From Bdellovibrio sp. (GTDB taxonomy: Bacteria > Bdellovibrionota > Bdellovibrionia > Bdellovibrionales > Bdellovibrionaceae): a DNA stretch of 10,332 nt. The notes beneath the pieces are model-generated. The model had not been told where the DNA came from. It ran no database searches and saw nothing but the letters and a program-made list of their open reading frames with translations. Location: positions 1-10,332 of the forward strand of contig PSRN01000216.1 in NCBI GenBank assembly GCA_003176075.1. Direction: 5' to 3'. The translations under genes were made by a program, and so were the position numbers. Of the stretch, positions 1 to 6,396 are shown piece by piece; the first letter of the stretch is position 1, and each line of letters begins with the position of its first letter.

Positions 1-201
1 GTTCCCCACCGTGACGCCGGCCAAGCTGATAATGCTGCCCTTGTTCAAACCCTGAACCTGCGGAAGTTTCGCTGTCAACCGCACGAAGTCGCGAAACAGG
101 GCGCGATCGCCTCCAAGGGCCAGGATGGACCCCAAGACGGCCATGAGCCCCAGGGCGAGAAAAACGCCGATTTTGATCTGCGAGTTCACTTGTTCGTCCA
201 T
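1..201 (-). CDS. mlaD: MlaD-type MCE-domain protein, N-terminal part (runs off window)
   Basis: Only the first 67 codons are present; the gene continues past base 1. The product begins MDEQVNSQIK, then has one hydrophobic segment (about residues 11-30), then the beginning of an MCE domain with the typical GL-x-x-G and G-V-x-V-G pattern (residues 51-67, ending AGVTVGN). MCE proteins of this type are anchored in the inner membrane by one helix and form a hexameric periplasmic ring that passes phospholipids between the MlaE/MlaF complex and periplasmic partners. The ATG at 201-199 has a strong Shine-Dalgarno sequence (AAGAGGAG) about 8 bases upstream. It lies 51 bases after the ATPase gene in the same direction, the usual permease-ATPase-MCE order. 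The family call is firm; whether the substrate is phospholipid rather than another lipid is inferred. Confidence 0.88.
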   Translation of the reverse strand, partial: MDEQVNSQIKIGVFLALGLMAVLGSILALGGDRALFRDFVRLTAKLPQVQGLNKGSIISLAGVTVGN

Positions 202-225
202 GGGATCAGCTCCTCTTGTGCCCGT

Positions 226-240
226 GGCGGCTTCGCCGCC
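226..240 (-). promoter_or_regulatory. GC-rich hairpin between mlaF and mlaD
   Basis: A perfect 6-bp inverted repeat (GGCGGC / GCCGCC) with a 3-base loop lies in the 51-base gap between the ATPase stop and the MCE start, just upstream of the mlaD ribosome binding site. There is no T-run after it on the transcribed strand, so it is not a standard intrinsic terminator. It could stabilise or tune the mRNA; the structure is seen, the role is inferred. Confidence 0.4.
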
Positions 241-252
241 CACGCTGGAATG

Positions 253-987
253 TCATGTGATGTCCCCGTGAGCAAAAATAGATATCGGATGAAGTGCGTC
301 CTGCTGGATTTCTTTCGGCTTTGCAATGATGTCCAAGTTTCCATGGACCAACAAGGCGATTCGGTCGCACACCTCAAAAGCCACGGGCATGTCGTGGGTC
401 ACCAGAATTCCGGTCTTCTTTTTCGCCTTCAGCCGCAAAATCATTTCGGATATCTTGCGCGTGTTGAAGGGGTCCAGGCCCGCCGTCGGCTCGTCGTACA
501 GAATGGTATCTGGATTGAGAATGATGGCGCGGGCAAGGCCTACCCGCTTTTGCATCCCTCCCGACAAAGAGCCGGGGAAAAGATTCTCGCTGTCGGCCAG
601 TCCGAACTCAAAAAGAAGATCACGAATTTTCTTTTTGATGTCACTTTCTTTGAGGTCAGTGTGCTCCCGCAGAGGGTAGGCGAGATTGTCGAAAACGGTC
701 ATCGAGTCAAATAGCGCGCCGCCTTGAAATGCATAGGCGACTTTCTTACGGATGCCGATCAGCTCACGCTCGGTCATTTGCGTGATGTCCTGACCCTCGA
801 TCACGATGCTCCCCGAGTCGGCCTTTTCAAGACCAATCAGGCTGCGCAGGAGGACGGACTTGCCGCTGCCTGAGCCGCCAATCAGCCCCAGGCATTCGCC
901 TTGCTCGACGTGAAAGGAAACTCCACGGTGAACCTCCTTCGACCCAAAACGCTTTTTAAATCTGCGAACCTCAATCACACTGGCCAA
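253..987 (-). CDS. mlaF: MlaF-type ABC transporter ATPase
   Basis: ATP-binding subunit that drives the MlaE permease on the cytoplasmic face of the inner membrane. Numbering from the TTG at 987 (244 aa), it has Walker A GGSGSGKS (37-44), Q-loop Gln88, ABC signature LSGGM (141-145), Walker B ending in D165-E166, a D-loop with GLDP, and the switch His198, so all catalytic motifs are intact. The signature run LSGGMQKRVGLARA is typical of the MlaF/Ttg2A branch of lipid-transport ATPases. The length is close to the usual 240-270 aa. The start is uncertain: TTG at 993, TTG at 987 and GTG at 978 are in frame. A GGGG run at 996-999 is best spaced (8 bases) for the TTG at 987, giving MASVIEVRRF. The gene lies 32-38 bases after mlaE and 51 before mlaD, in one likely operon. 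Confidence 0.93.
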   Translation of the reverse strand: MASVIEVRRFKKRFGSKEVHRGVSFHVEQGECLGLIGGSGSGKSVLLRSLIGLEKADSGSIVIEGQDITQMTERELIGIRKKVAYAFQGGALFDSMTVFDNLAYPLREHTDLKESDIKKKIRDLLFEFGLADSENLFPGSLSGGMQKRVGLARAIILNPDTILYDEPTAGLDPFNTRKISEMILRLKAKKKTGILVTHDMPVAFEVCDRIALLVHGNLDIIAKPKEIQQDALHPISIFAHGDIT

Positions 988-1025
988 GCGCAAAACCCCA
1001 CAAAATTGTTAGCAGCCTGCTATCC

Positions 1026-1793
1026 TCATAGAATAAAGAAGAGCTTGGTTAAGAAAAAGTCCCCCACTAAAATCAAAATAGACGAAACAACCACGGCTTG
1101 TGTCGTCGCGAGCCCGACTTCCTTAGTGCCTTCTTTGACAGTCAAGCCAAAATAACAAGCGGTGATGGAAATGAAAATCGCGAAGAAAAAACTCTTTCCC
1201 ACTCCCGAAAAGTAATCGTCCAACAATAAAGTGGTGGTGACCTTGAGGATGTAGAACTCCGGGTCCAATTTCAATTCGGTCACGCCAACGATCAATCCAC
1301 CGACGACTCCGACCAGGTTCGCCAGCGATCCGAGCAAGGGGAGGCAAATAAAAGTGGCCAAAACACGGGGAATCACAATTTTGCGGATAGGCGAGGTGCC
1401 CAGCGCCCGGATCGCGTCGATCTGCTGCGTGACAACCATCGATCCGATCTCGGAAGCCATTCCGGCTCCCACGCGGGCGGCCACCATCAAGCTGGTGAAT
1501 ACCGGACCCATCTCCCGCAGGATCGAGAGCGAGACGATCTTGGGCACATAGGGTTGGCCGCCGAATTTAGCCAGTCCGATCCCGAACTGAAGAGTCATCA
1601 CCATTCCGGTGCTGAGGGCGGTGATGAAAATCAGCGGAAACGACCTGAAGCCGATTTGATAAATCTGTTCCATTAGAAGGCGCCACTCAAAGGGAGGATG
1701 AAGAAGTTCAGAGGCGACTTGTTTAAGTAAAATGCCGAAGCCGCCAACGAAAAGAAGAAATCGGTCAAGAGTGGATTTCAGCTGCTGAGTCAT
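1026..1793 (-). CDS. mlaE: MlaE-type lipid transporter permease
   Basis: Inner-membrane permease of an Mla-like ABC transporter, working as a dimer with MlaF below and an MlaD ring above. The product is 255 aa from the ATG at 1793. It has an N-terminal amphipathic stretch and about five hydrophobic segments (roughly 52-72, 95-112, 147-172, 200-220, 233-255). The family block is clear: REMGPV (93-98), then AARVGAGMASEIGSM (105-119) and a polar VTQQIDAIRALG stretch (121-132), which is the coupling region contacting the ATPase. An in-frame ATG further upstream (1886) would add 31 residues without membrane-protein character and would sit inside the lipoprotein gene, so I reject it. The chosen ATG overlaps the lipoprotein stop as ATGA (1793-1790). 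With only a weak ribosome binding site, this suggests translational coupling. Confidence 0.92.
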   Translation of the reverse strand: MTQQLKSTLDRFLLFVGGFGILLKQVASELLHPPFEWRLLMEQIYQIGFRSFPLIFITALSTGMVMTLQFGIGLAKFGGQPYVPKIVSLSILREMGPVFTSLMVAARVGAGMASEIGSMVVTQQIDAIRALGTSPIRKIVIPRVLATFICLPLLGSLANLVGVVGGLIVGVTELKLDPEFYILKVTTTLLLDDYFSGVGKSFFFAIFISITACYFGLTVKEGTKEVGLATTQAVVVSSILILVGDFFLTKLFFIL

Positions 1794-2281
1794 GGCGCCC
1801 GAAAGCTCTTTAAAAAGCCCAGATATTGTTGATGTTCGGTTTCGAAACGGTCCTGGCGGGAAACATAGCTGAGCAGGTATGAACAACCGTTTCGCTTGAA
1901 AACAAGCGTGGATACTTTCATATCGATTCCGTCGATCTTTCCTTCCGCTTGAAGGTCAAGGGATTCCCGTCCATTGAAAAAATCGGATGTCCGTCCAGTC
2001 ACGTGGGAGTCCTTGAGCACGGTCAGGAAGTCATCTGAAATGGATTGCAGCGACCCCTCGGACTCCGGGCATTCGGAGAAAAATGAGATCGTGTTCCCCG
2101 TCTTATGGCTTTGCCATGCCCGGTCGGCGCTGGCGTTGTTGACCCGGCGGAAAGCGCCGTCGGGTTCAGTGAATTTCACTTCATTGGCCTTGCCCGTTTT
2201 CCCCGGGCCCAGATTCACCGAAACGCATCCGGATTCGAAAAAAGCCAAAGTTAAAAAAAGCGAAAAAATGAGCGGTTTCAT
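1790..2281 (-). CDS. Small predicted lipoprotein, first clear gene of the mla operon
   Basis: A 163-aa protein of unrecognised family. It opens with a short signal (MKPLIFSLFLTLAFF) ending in E-S-G-Cys19. This is a plausible but imperfect lipobox, since position -3 is Glu instead of a small or aliphatic residue. The mature part is soluble and polar, with two further cysteines (Cys71, Cys133) that could form a disulfide. The end (YLGFLKSFRAP, 153-163), following strands around FFSECP and STLVFKRNGCSYLL, recalls small PsbP/DcrB-like alpha-beta lipoproteins; that is a weak impression only. Its stop overlaps the mlaE start by ATGA, so it is probably made together with the transporter and may be a periplasmic partner of it. 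That role is inferred from position. The start ATG has a modest upstream AGG. Confidence 0.75.
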   Translation of the reverse strand: MKPLIFSLFLTLAFFESGCVSVNLGPGKTGKANEVKFTEPDGAFRRVNNASADRAWQSHKTGNTISFFSECPESEGSLQSISDDFLTVLKDSHVTGRTSDFFNGRESLDLQAEGKIDGIDMKVSTLVFKRNGCSYLLSYVSRQDRFETEHQQYLGFLKSFRAP

Positions 2282-2308
2282 GCCTCATACCTATCGGAGA
2301 ATCTCTGG

Positions 2309-2422
2309 TTAATCTTCACTTGCAAATAAGAACTGCTGCTGACAATAGTCGAAGTCCGTCAGTTCGTCGAGCGTCAATCCTTTGTCGGTGTTGACAAAAA
2401 ACCGAGCCGCGCCCGTATCCAA
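2309..2422 (-). CDS. Possible tiny protein or gene remnant ahead of the lipoprotein
   Basis: This stretch reads as a 37-codon ORF from a TTG at 2422 to a TAA at 2311-2309, ending 27 bases before the lipoprotein gene on the same strand. The peptide (ARFFVNTDKG, then LTLDELTDFDYCQQ, then FLFASED at the C-terminus) looks like real protein: mixed, acidic, with GC-rich third positions over most of its length. Reading further upstream in frame stays sensible (TLKEAN) until a TAA just before an ATA codon, so the start is unclear. There is only a weak AAGAAG as ribosome binding site. It may be a small protein starting the mla operon, or the 3' remnant of a longer gene whose front has been lost. I do not recognise a family. 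Confidence 0.4.
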   Translation of the reverse strand: MDTGAARFFVNTDKGLTLDELTDFDYCQQQFLFASED

Positions 2423-2469
2423 ATTTGCTTCTTTGAGTGTTATTTAAGCTTCGATCCGGGGGGTGGATC

Positions 2470-2484
2470 TGGCACTGCTTGTGC
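2470..2484 (+). promoter_or_regulatory. Sigma-54-like promoter candidate at the start of the TPR gene
   Basis: TGGCAC (2470-2475), five bases, then GTGC (2481-2484). This keeps the invariant GG and GC with 10 bases between them and differs from TGGCAC-N5-TTGC by one base. Sigma-54 commonly drives basal-body operons in flagellated proteobacteria, so the place makes sense. A transcript would begin near 2495, only a few bases before the GTG at 2499, so it would be almost leaderless. That is a point against it, or a reason to re-examine the start codon. Confidence 0.35.
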
Positions 2485-2498
2485 TTTCCAATTCTGCT

Positions 2499-5381
2499 GT
2501 GAAACTCTATCTTTTCACAGCCCTCATCGCCCTTGCCTTTGATCGGGTCTTCGCCGCCGAGGCCCGACTGACGTCATTTGGAAGAACGATTCATCTGGAA
2601 CTTCGCGGCCAGGACCACTGGACCTACAATATTACCAAGAAAGTCGAAAAGAAAAGCACCACTTTCATCCTGGATTTGCCTCCCCTGAGCTCGCAGGTGA
2701 TTGAAGATCTAAGAAAGGCGAAACTTCCCGGCTTGACCGGCATCACCGTCAGCGAAGGGATCGACCAAGGTCACCGTCTTTCGCTTGTCTTTCAGGGGGA
2801 AAATCTCGACCACTTTGACTATCTGACGGATCGGCCCTCGCGGTTGATGGTGGATTTCTTCGAACGCAAGGAAAAGACACCGGCGAAGCTGGCAAAAAAG
2901 GAAAAAAACGATTCGCAGGGTGAATCCGACGATGAAAACGGGAGCGAGAATAACGGGAATAACGGGAATGGCCCTCAAGGTCAACTTCCGACGAAACCCA
3001 TGGCCAAAGCCACGGCCAAGTCCAAGGACAAATCCAAATCCAAAGCCAAATCAGATCGAGCCCCCGCCACCACGGATTTTCTCGCCATACAAAATGGCTC
3101 GGATGAGGCGTCTGCGGAGGTGCTCAAGGCACCGACTTGGGCAGCGTCCCCACTGGCACCGGTGAACTCCGGCGGCAAAATTCAATCCGGCGTTTTTGAC
3201 GGGGCGGATCCTGATTTTTCCCGCTTCCTGATCAAGGATTACGAGATCAAAGAAGAAGCGATCATCGCCAGCCAACAGGCCGTCTACGTTGATTTTCCAA
3301 TCCTTCGCATCAAGCCGGATGAATTGTCGATTCTGGAATCCCGCATGCCGGTCTACAATTTGGAGGCCAAAGAGACCGAAGAAAACAAACAGGCGCGACT
3401 GCTTTTGGTTCTTTTTCAAAAGCGGCGATTGAACGTTTTCCTCAAGACAGCCGATTGGTTCCTGACCAAGTATCCTCAGTCCGAGTATGATGAGATCATT
3501 CGCTTTATGCTTGCCGACACGAACTATTATCTGTGGCGGCAAAATGGATCTTCCCGGGACCTTGATTCAGCCATGCAAAAGTACCAAGATGCTTTACGCA
3601 AGCATCCCCAAAGCCGCTTGGCCGAGAGGACGCTCCTTTTCATGGGTTATGCCCGCCTCGAGCAGGGCGACAATTTGGGAGCTCTTCAGTCCTTTCAGTC
3701 TTACCTGAGCGAATTTCCGCAAACCGCCAACAGGGACTTGGCGCTTCTGGCGATGGCCGAAGCGAATTACAATCTTAACCGGTTTGACGATGCCATTGGG
3801 CTTTACAACCAAGTCATTGAAAAAGGATTAAGGCCGCAGGAAAAAATTCGGGCGGCTTTCCTCCGCGGTGATGTTTATTTCAAGAACAATGACTTCAAAA
3901 AGGCCATTGAAGAGTATCAGCACGTTCTCGCCGCTTTTCCGCAAGAACGGGATTATTATCCCAACGCCTATTTTAATCTTGCGGCGGCGCAATTTCGCCA
4001 GAAACAGTTCAAGGAAAGTCTGATCGACCACGTGGAATTCGTGAAACACTTCCCTTCCCATCATTTTTCGGGTTTTGCCATGACGCGAGTCGGGGAACTG
4101 CTGGAAATTTTGGGCGCGGACCCTTCACGCGTCATCGGCGCCTATTTGGAATCCTATTTTCGCTACGGCGATACGGAAGGGGCCCTGGTGGCCAGGCTCC
4201 GTCTGATGGCCGCCCGCATGAAATCAATGAAAGATAAAGAGCTCGAAAAGACTGTCAAGGAACTTTTGGCCTCCGCTGAGACTTCGACGCTGCCGAAGGT
4301 GCGCCAGTTTGCGGCGATCATGGTCGCTGACGGCTACTATGGCCGGGGGGAGTTTGAAAAGTCCACTGACCTGCTGGTCAAGTATTACCAGGACAATCCG
4401 ACGACGGCTGACTTCCCACTCTTGAGCCAACGGATCGTTCGCAATATCAGCGACGAGATCCGCGACGCCGTGGAAAAGGGAAATTTCATCACCGCTCTCA
4501 AGGTCCATCAACAGCACGCGACGGATTTCTTGAAGGGAAGCCCGCGGATTGACCTCAAATACAACCTGGGTCGCGCCTTTGAACAAGCTGGCGTCTATCG
4601 GGAAGCCGAGAAGATGTACCGCGACAGTGTCAACCGCCTGATGGTTCTCAAAGGGACGAGGGCTGAGAAAGAAAAGGGAGTCTTCGAAAAGATTCCGCGC
4701 ATGGACGAAGTCTTTCTTCGTTGGGCCGCTGTCGATATCGAGCAAGAGCAATTTCAGAACGCCTTGGAACATCTCAAAAATATCGAAAGACCTGAACTTC
4801 TCGAGGATACTGAACAGATCGAGCGGGTGATTTTAGCCTCGAAGGTCTACGATAAGAAAGGCGACACCGAGACGGCCGTCCGTTTTCTAACCGAGCTGGT
4901 CAAAGCGTGGCGAGGGATTCCAAGTTTGATCGCCCAGCCTTATCTGGAGCTTGGGGAAATGGAAGCCCGGCTGGGCCAAGTCGGGCCCGCTCTGGCGAGT
5001 TTGGAGCGCGTCGATCAGCTGATGGCGGATTCGCCGGGGCAAGTGTCGCCCGACGTCCATTTCCGCGCGCTCAAGCGGATCGCCGAGCTTCAGCTGGAGT
5101 CGAAGAACTACGACAAGGCTATCGGCAGTTACCAAAAAGTCCTGGATCAATACGAAAAAAAGATGCCGCTGGCCTCATTTCGATACCGATTGGGCAAGAT
5201 ATTCTTTGACCGAGGTGAAATAAAGAAAGCGGCCGACGTTTGGAAACCACTGAAGAAGGAGAAACAAACCCTGTGGGCCAAACTGGCCAATGAAGATCTG
5301 AGTTCTTCGGATTGGCAGGACGAGTACAAGAAGTATCTGAGGCGAATTCCTGCTATGAGCCGTGAAAGTGAGGTTCAATGA
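2499..5381 (+). CDS. Large exported TPR protein coupled to the flagellar operon
   Basis: From the GTG at 2499 the product is 960 aa. Residues 1-19 form a signal peptide (MKLYLFTALIALAF, cleavage likely after V-F-A19). Residues about 22-122 look like an AMIN-type beta domain, ending in the characteristic PSRLMVDFF. About 123-195 is a low-complexity linker rich in K, S, N, G and D. About 300-945 is a long helical array with recognisable TPR units, such as AMQKYQDALRKHP (358-370) and KAIEEYQHVLAAFP. It should act in the periplasm as a protein scaffold. Its stop overlaps flgB as ATGA, which points to a job in flagellar motor assembly or cell-wall anchoring. The architecture (beta domain, linker, TPR superhelix) resembles Campylobacter PflA, but homology is not shown. 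Upstream GTGs at 2463 and 2481 are in frame; 2499 gives the cleanest signal peptide but has no clear ribosome binding site. Confidence 0.85.
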   Translation: MKLYLFTALIALAFDRVFAAEARLTSFGRTIHLELRGQDHWTYNITKKVEKKSTTFILDLPPLSSQVIEDLRKAKLPGLTGITVSEGIDQGHRLSLVFQGENLDHFDYLTDRPSRLMVDFFERKEKTPAKLAKKEKNDSQGESDDENGSENNGNNGNGPQGQLPTKPMAKATAKSKDKSKSKAKSDRAPATTDFLAIQNGSDEASAEVLKAPTWAASPLAPVNSGGKIQSGVFDGADPDFSRFLIKDYEIKEEAIIASQQAVYVDFPILRIKPDELSILESRMPVYNLEAKETEENKQARLLLVLFQKRRLNVFLKTADWFLTKYPQSEYDEIIRFMLADTNYYLWRQNGSSRDLDSAMQKYQDALRKHPQSRLAERTLLFMGYARLEQGDNLGALQSFQSYLSEFPQTANRDLALLAMAEANYNLNRFDDAIGLYNQVIEKGLRPQEKIRAAFLRGDVYFKNNDFKKAIEEYQHVLAAFPQERDYYPNAYFNLAAAQFRQKQFKESLIDHVEFVKHFPSHHFSGFAMTRVGELLEILGADPSRVIGAYLESYFRYGDTEGALVARLRLMAARMKSMKDKELEKTVKELLASAETSTLPKVRQFAAIMVADGYYGRGEFEKSTDLLVKYYQDNPTTADFPLLSQRIVRNISDEIRDAVEKGNFITALKVHQQHATDFLKGSPRIDLKYNLGRAFEQAGVYREAEKMYRDSVNRLMVLKGTRAEKEKGVFEKIPRMDEVFLRWAAVDIEQEQFQNALEHLKNIERPELLEDTEQIERVILASKVYDKKGDTETAVRFLTELVKAWRGIPSLIAQPYLELGEMEARLGQVGPALASLERVDQLMADSPGQVSPDVHFRALKRIAELQLESKNYDKAIGSYQKVLDQYEKKMPLASFRYRLGKIFFDRGEIKKAADVWKPLKKEKQTLWAKLANEDLSSSDWQDEYKKYLRRIPAMSRESEVQ
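2952..3052 (+). repeat. Low-complexity repeats encoding the linker of the TPR protein
   Basis: Two exact 9-base units AACGGGAAT (2952-2960, 2961-2969) encode N-G-N twice. Further on (about 3002-3052) short units such as AAATCC and AAAGCC encode a run of Lys-Ser and Lys-Ala pairs. The tract links the beta domain to the TPR part and probably varies in length between strains by slippage in multiples of three bases. Confidence 0.6.
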
Positions 5382-5788
5382 GCGCTCTTTTTGATAAGAC
5401 AATTCAAGGGTTGGCGACTTCGGCGAACATGCGTCTCCTGCGCCAAAACTTGACCAGTTCAAACATCGCCAACGCGGAAACGCCCGAGTTTCACGCTAAG
5501 AAACTGGATTTCGAAGAAGCATTGGCCAGGTCGCTGGATTTGGATGGATTGCGCACGCTCTCCACCAGTCATCCTGAACATATTCCCGTCGGTGGGGGAA
5601 GTCTTTCCCACGTTCGTCCCGAGATTTACGACAACCCCGACGTGCCCGTGAACAGCGATGGAAACACCGTCAACCTGGAACGGGAAATGTCGGCCTTGGC
5701 GGAGAACACGGTTCTCTACCGGGCGGCGGTTCAGCTGATCAACAAGAAACTGGGCGCCCTGAAATACGCGGTGACCGAAGGCCGATAG
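5378..5788 (+). CDS. flgB: Flagellar proximal rod protein FlgB
   Basis: FlgB forms part of the proximal rod, the drive shaft just above the MS ring in the periplasm, and is exported by the flagellar type III apparatus. The 136-aa product is of normal length. It has the N-terminal rod signature SSNIANAETPEF (27-38) and the C-terminal pattern DGN-x-V-x-x-E-x-EM (94-104), followed by AENTVLYRAAVQLINKKL (108-125). These termini form the coiled-coil shared by rod and hook proteins. The ATG is preceded by GTGAGG about 4 bases away and overlaps the stop of the TPR gene as ATGA, so translation of the two is probably coupled. No defects are seen. Confidence 0.96.
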   Translation: MSALFDKTIQGLATSANMRLLRQNLTSSNIANAETPEFHAKKLDFEEALARSLDLDGLRTLSTSHPEHIPVGGGSLSHVRPEIYDNPDVPVNSDGNTVNLEREMSALAENTVLYRAAVQLINKKLGALKYAVTEGR

Positions 5789-5797
5789 AAGGTGTGG

Positions 5798-5822
5798 GTG
5801 AAGGCAGTGAAGGGAGTGAAGC
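5798..5822 (+). repeat. 9-bp tandem repeat carrying the flgC ribosome binding site
   Basis: Nearly three copies of GTGAAGGNA follow each other at 5798-5806, 5807-5815 and 5816-5822, the last running into the flgC ATG. They hold the purine-rich AAGGGAG at 5810-5816 that serves as Shine-Dalgarno sequence, plus a second similar AAGG one unit upstream. Unit gain or loss would shift or duplicate the ribosome binding site; this is inferred. Confidence 0.6.
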
Positions 5823-6266
5823 ATGGCTGATTTTTTGTCTGGGTTTCGAGTCGCCTCCAGTGGCATGACCGCGCAAAGGACCAGGCTCAACGCCATATCC
5901 AGCAATATCGCGAATATCAATACGACTCGAACCGATGAAGGCGGACCTTACCGCCGCAAAGATGTCGTGTTCGAATCCACTCCGGACGTGCGAAATTTCG
6001 GTGAAATTCTGTCGGCCCGCTCGCCGCGCGCGGAAGTGCAGAAGGTTCTCGCTACCGACGTTGTACCTGATATGAAAGCCCCGCTGTTGAAGTACGAACC
6101 CAACCACCCCGACGCCAATGATGAGGGCTATGTTGCTTATCCCAATATCAACATGATGGAGGAAATGACCAACATGATCCAGGCCACCCGCGCTTACGAG
6201 GCCAACGTCTCGGCCCTGCAAGCTGCGAAGGATATGGCCCTGTCTTCTCTCGAGATTGGACGCTAA
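5823..6266 (+). CDS. flgC: Flagellar proximal rod protein FlgC
   Basis: FlgC is the second proximal rod protein, exported through the flagellar type III system and assembled with FlgB and FlgF. The 147-aa product has the full N-terminal rod motif (SSGMTAQRTRLNAISSNIAN, 12-31), the family block around Y91-x-P-N-H-P-D-A-N continuing EGYVAYPNINMMEEM (101-115), and the C-terminal RAYEANVSALQAAKDM (123-138). Length and motifs are normal. The start ATG follows AAGGGAG with good spacing and lies 34 bases after flgB. The gene ends with TAA directly followed by TGA, a tandem stop. It is followed by the longest gap in the flagellar block (130 bases), which may carry a promoter for fliE onward. Confidence 0.97.
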   Translation: MADFLSGFRVASSGMTAQRTRLNAISSNIANINTTRTDEGGPYRRKDVVFESTPDVRNFGEILSARSPRAEVQKVLATDVVPDMKAPLLKYEPNHPDANDEGYVAYPNINMMEEMTNMIQATRAYEANVSALQAAKDMALSSLEIGR

Positions 6267-6271
6267 TGATT

Positions 6272-6300
6272 TTGTCTCAGACGCGAGATCAGATTAGAAT
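6272..6300 (+). promoter_or_regulatory. Candidate internal promoter upstream of fliE
   Basis: TTGTCT (6272-6277) and TAGAAT (6295-6300) are separated by exactly 17 bases. Against TTGACA/TATAAT this is four and five matches of six. It begins five bases after the flgC stop codon and would start RNA near 6307, giving a leader of about 90 bases before fliE. The match is seen; promoter activity is inferred and would be modest evidence on its own. Confidence 0.35.
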
Positions 6301-6309
6301 GATAAGGCC

Positions 6310-6325
6310 GGCGACTAGGGTCGCC
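6310..6325 (+). promoter_or_regulatory. Hairpin in the flgC-fliE gap
   Basis: Perfect inverted repeat GGCGAC / GTCGCC with a 4-base loop (TAGG). No T-run follows, so it is not a standard terminator. It would form a stable stem in the leader of fliE mRNA. Confidence 0.5.
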
Positions 6326-6339
6326 TGGGCTGTATTGCC

Positions 6340-6367
6340 GGTGACTGTAATGCTGGCTTTGGTCACC
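6340..6367 (+). promoter_or_regulatory. Second inverted repeat in the flgC-fliE gap
   Basis: GGTGAC (6340-6345) and GTCACC (6362-6367) pair across a 16-base loop, 15 bases downstream of the first hairpin and about 17 bases before the fliE Shine-Dalgarno sequence (GAGGAA, 6385-6390). Together with the first stem this makes the short gap unusually structured. No known riboswitch or RNA family is recognised. Confidence 0.4.
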
Positions 6368-6396
6368 TTGCCAATAATGTTGCCGAGGAAGTGTCC

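Noticed and set aside
190..714. A 174-codon plus-strand ORF opposite mlaF
   Set aside because: Antisense to an ABC ATPase with all motifs intact; no recognisable domain.
2391..2421. Perfect TTGACA box upstream of the TPR gene
   Set aside because: No acceptable -10 box at 16-18 bases; the nearest, TATCCA, is poor and 19 bases away, and the box lies within the coding-like tiny ORF on the other strand.
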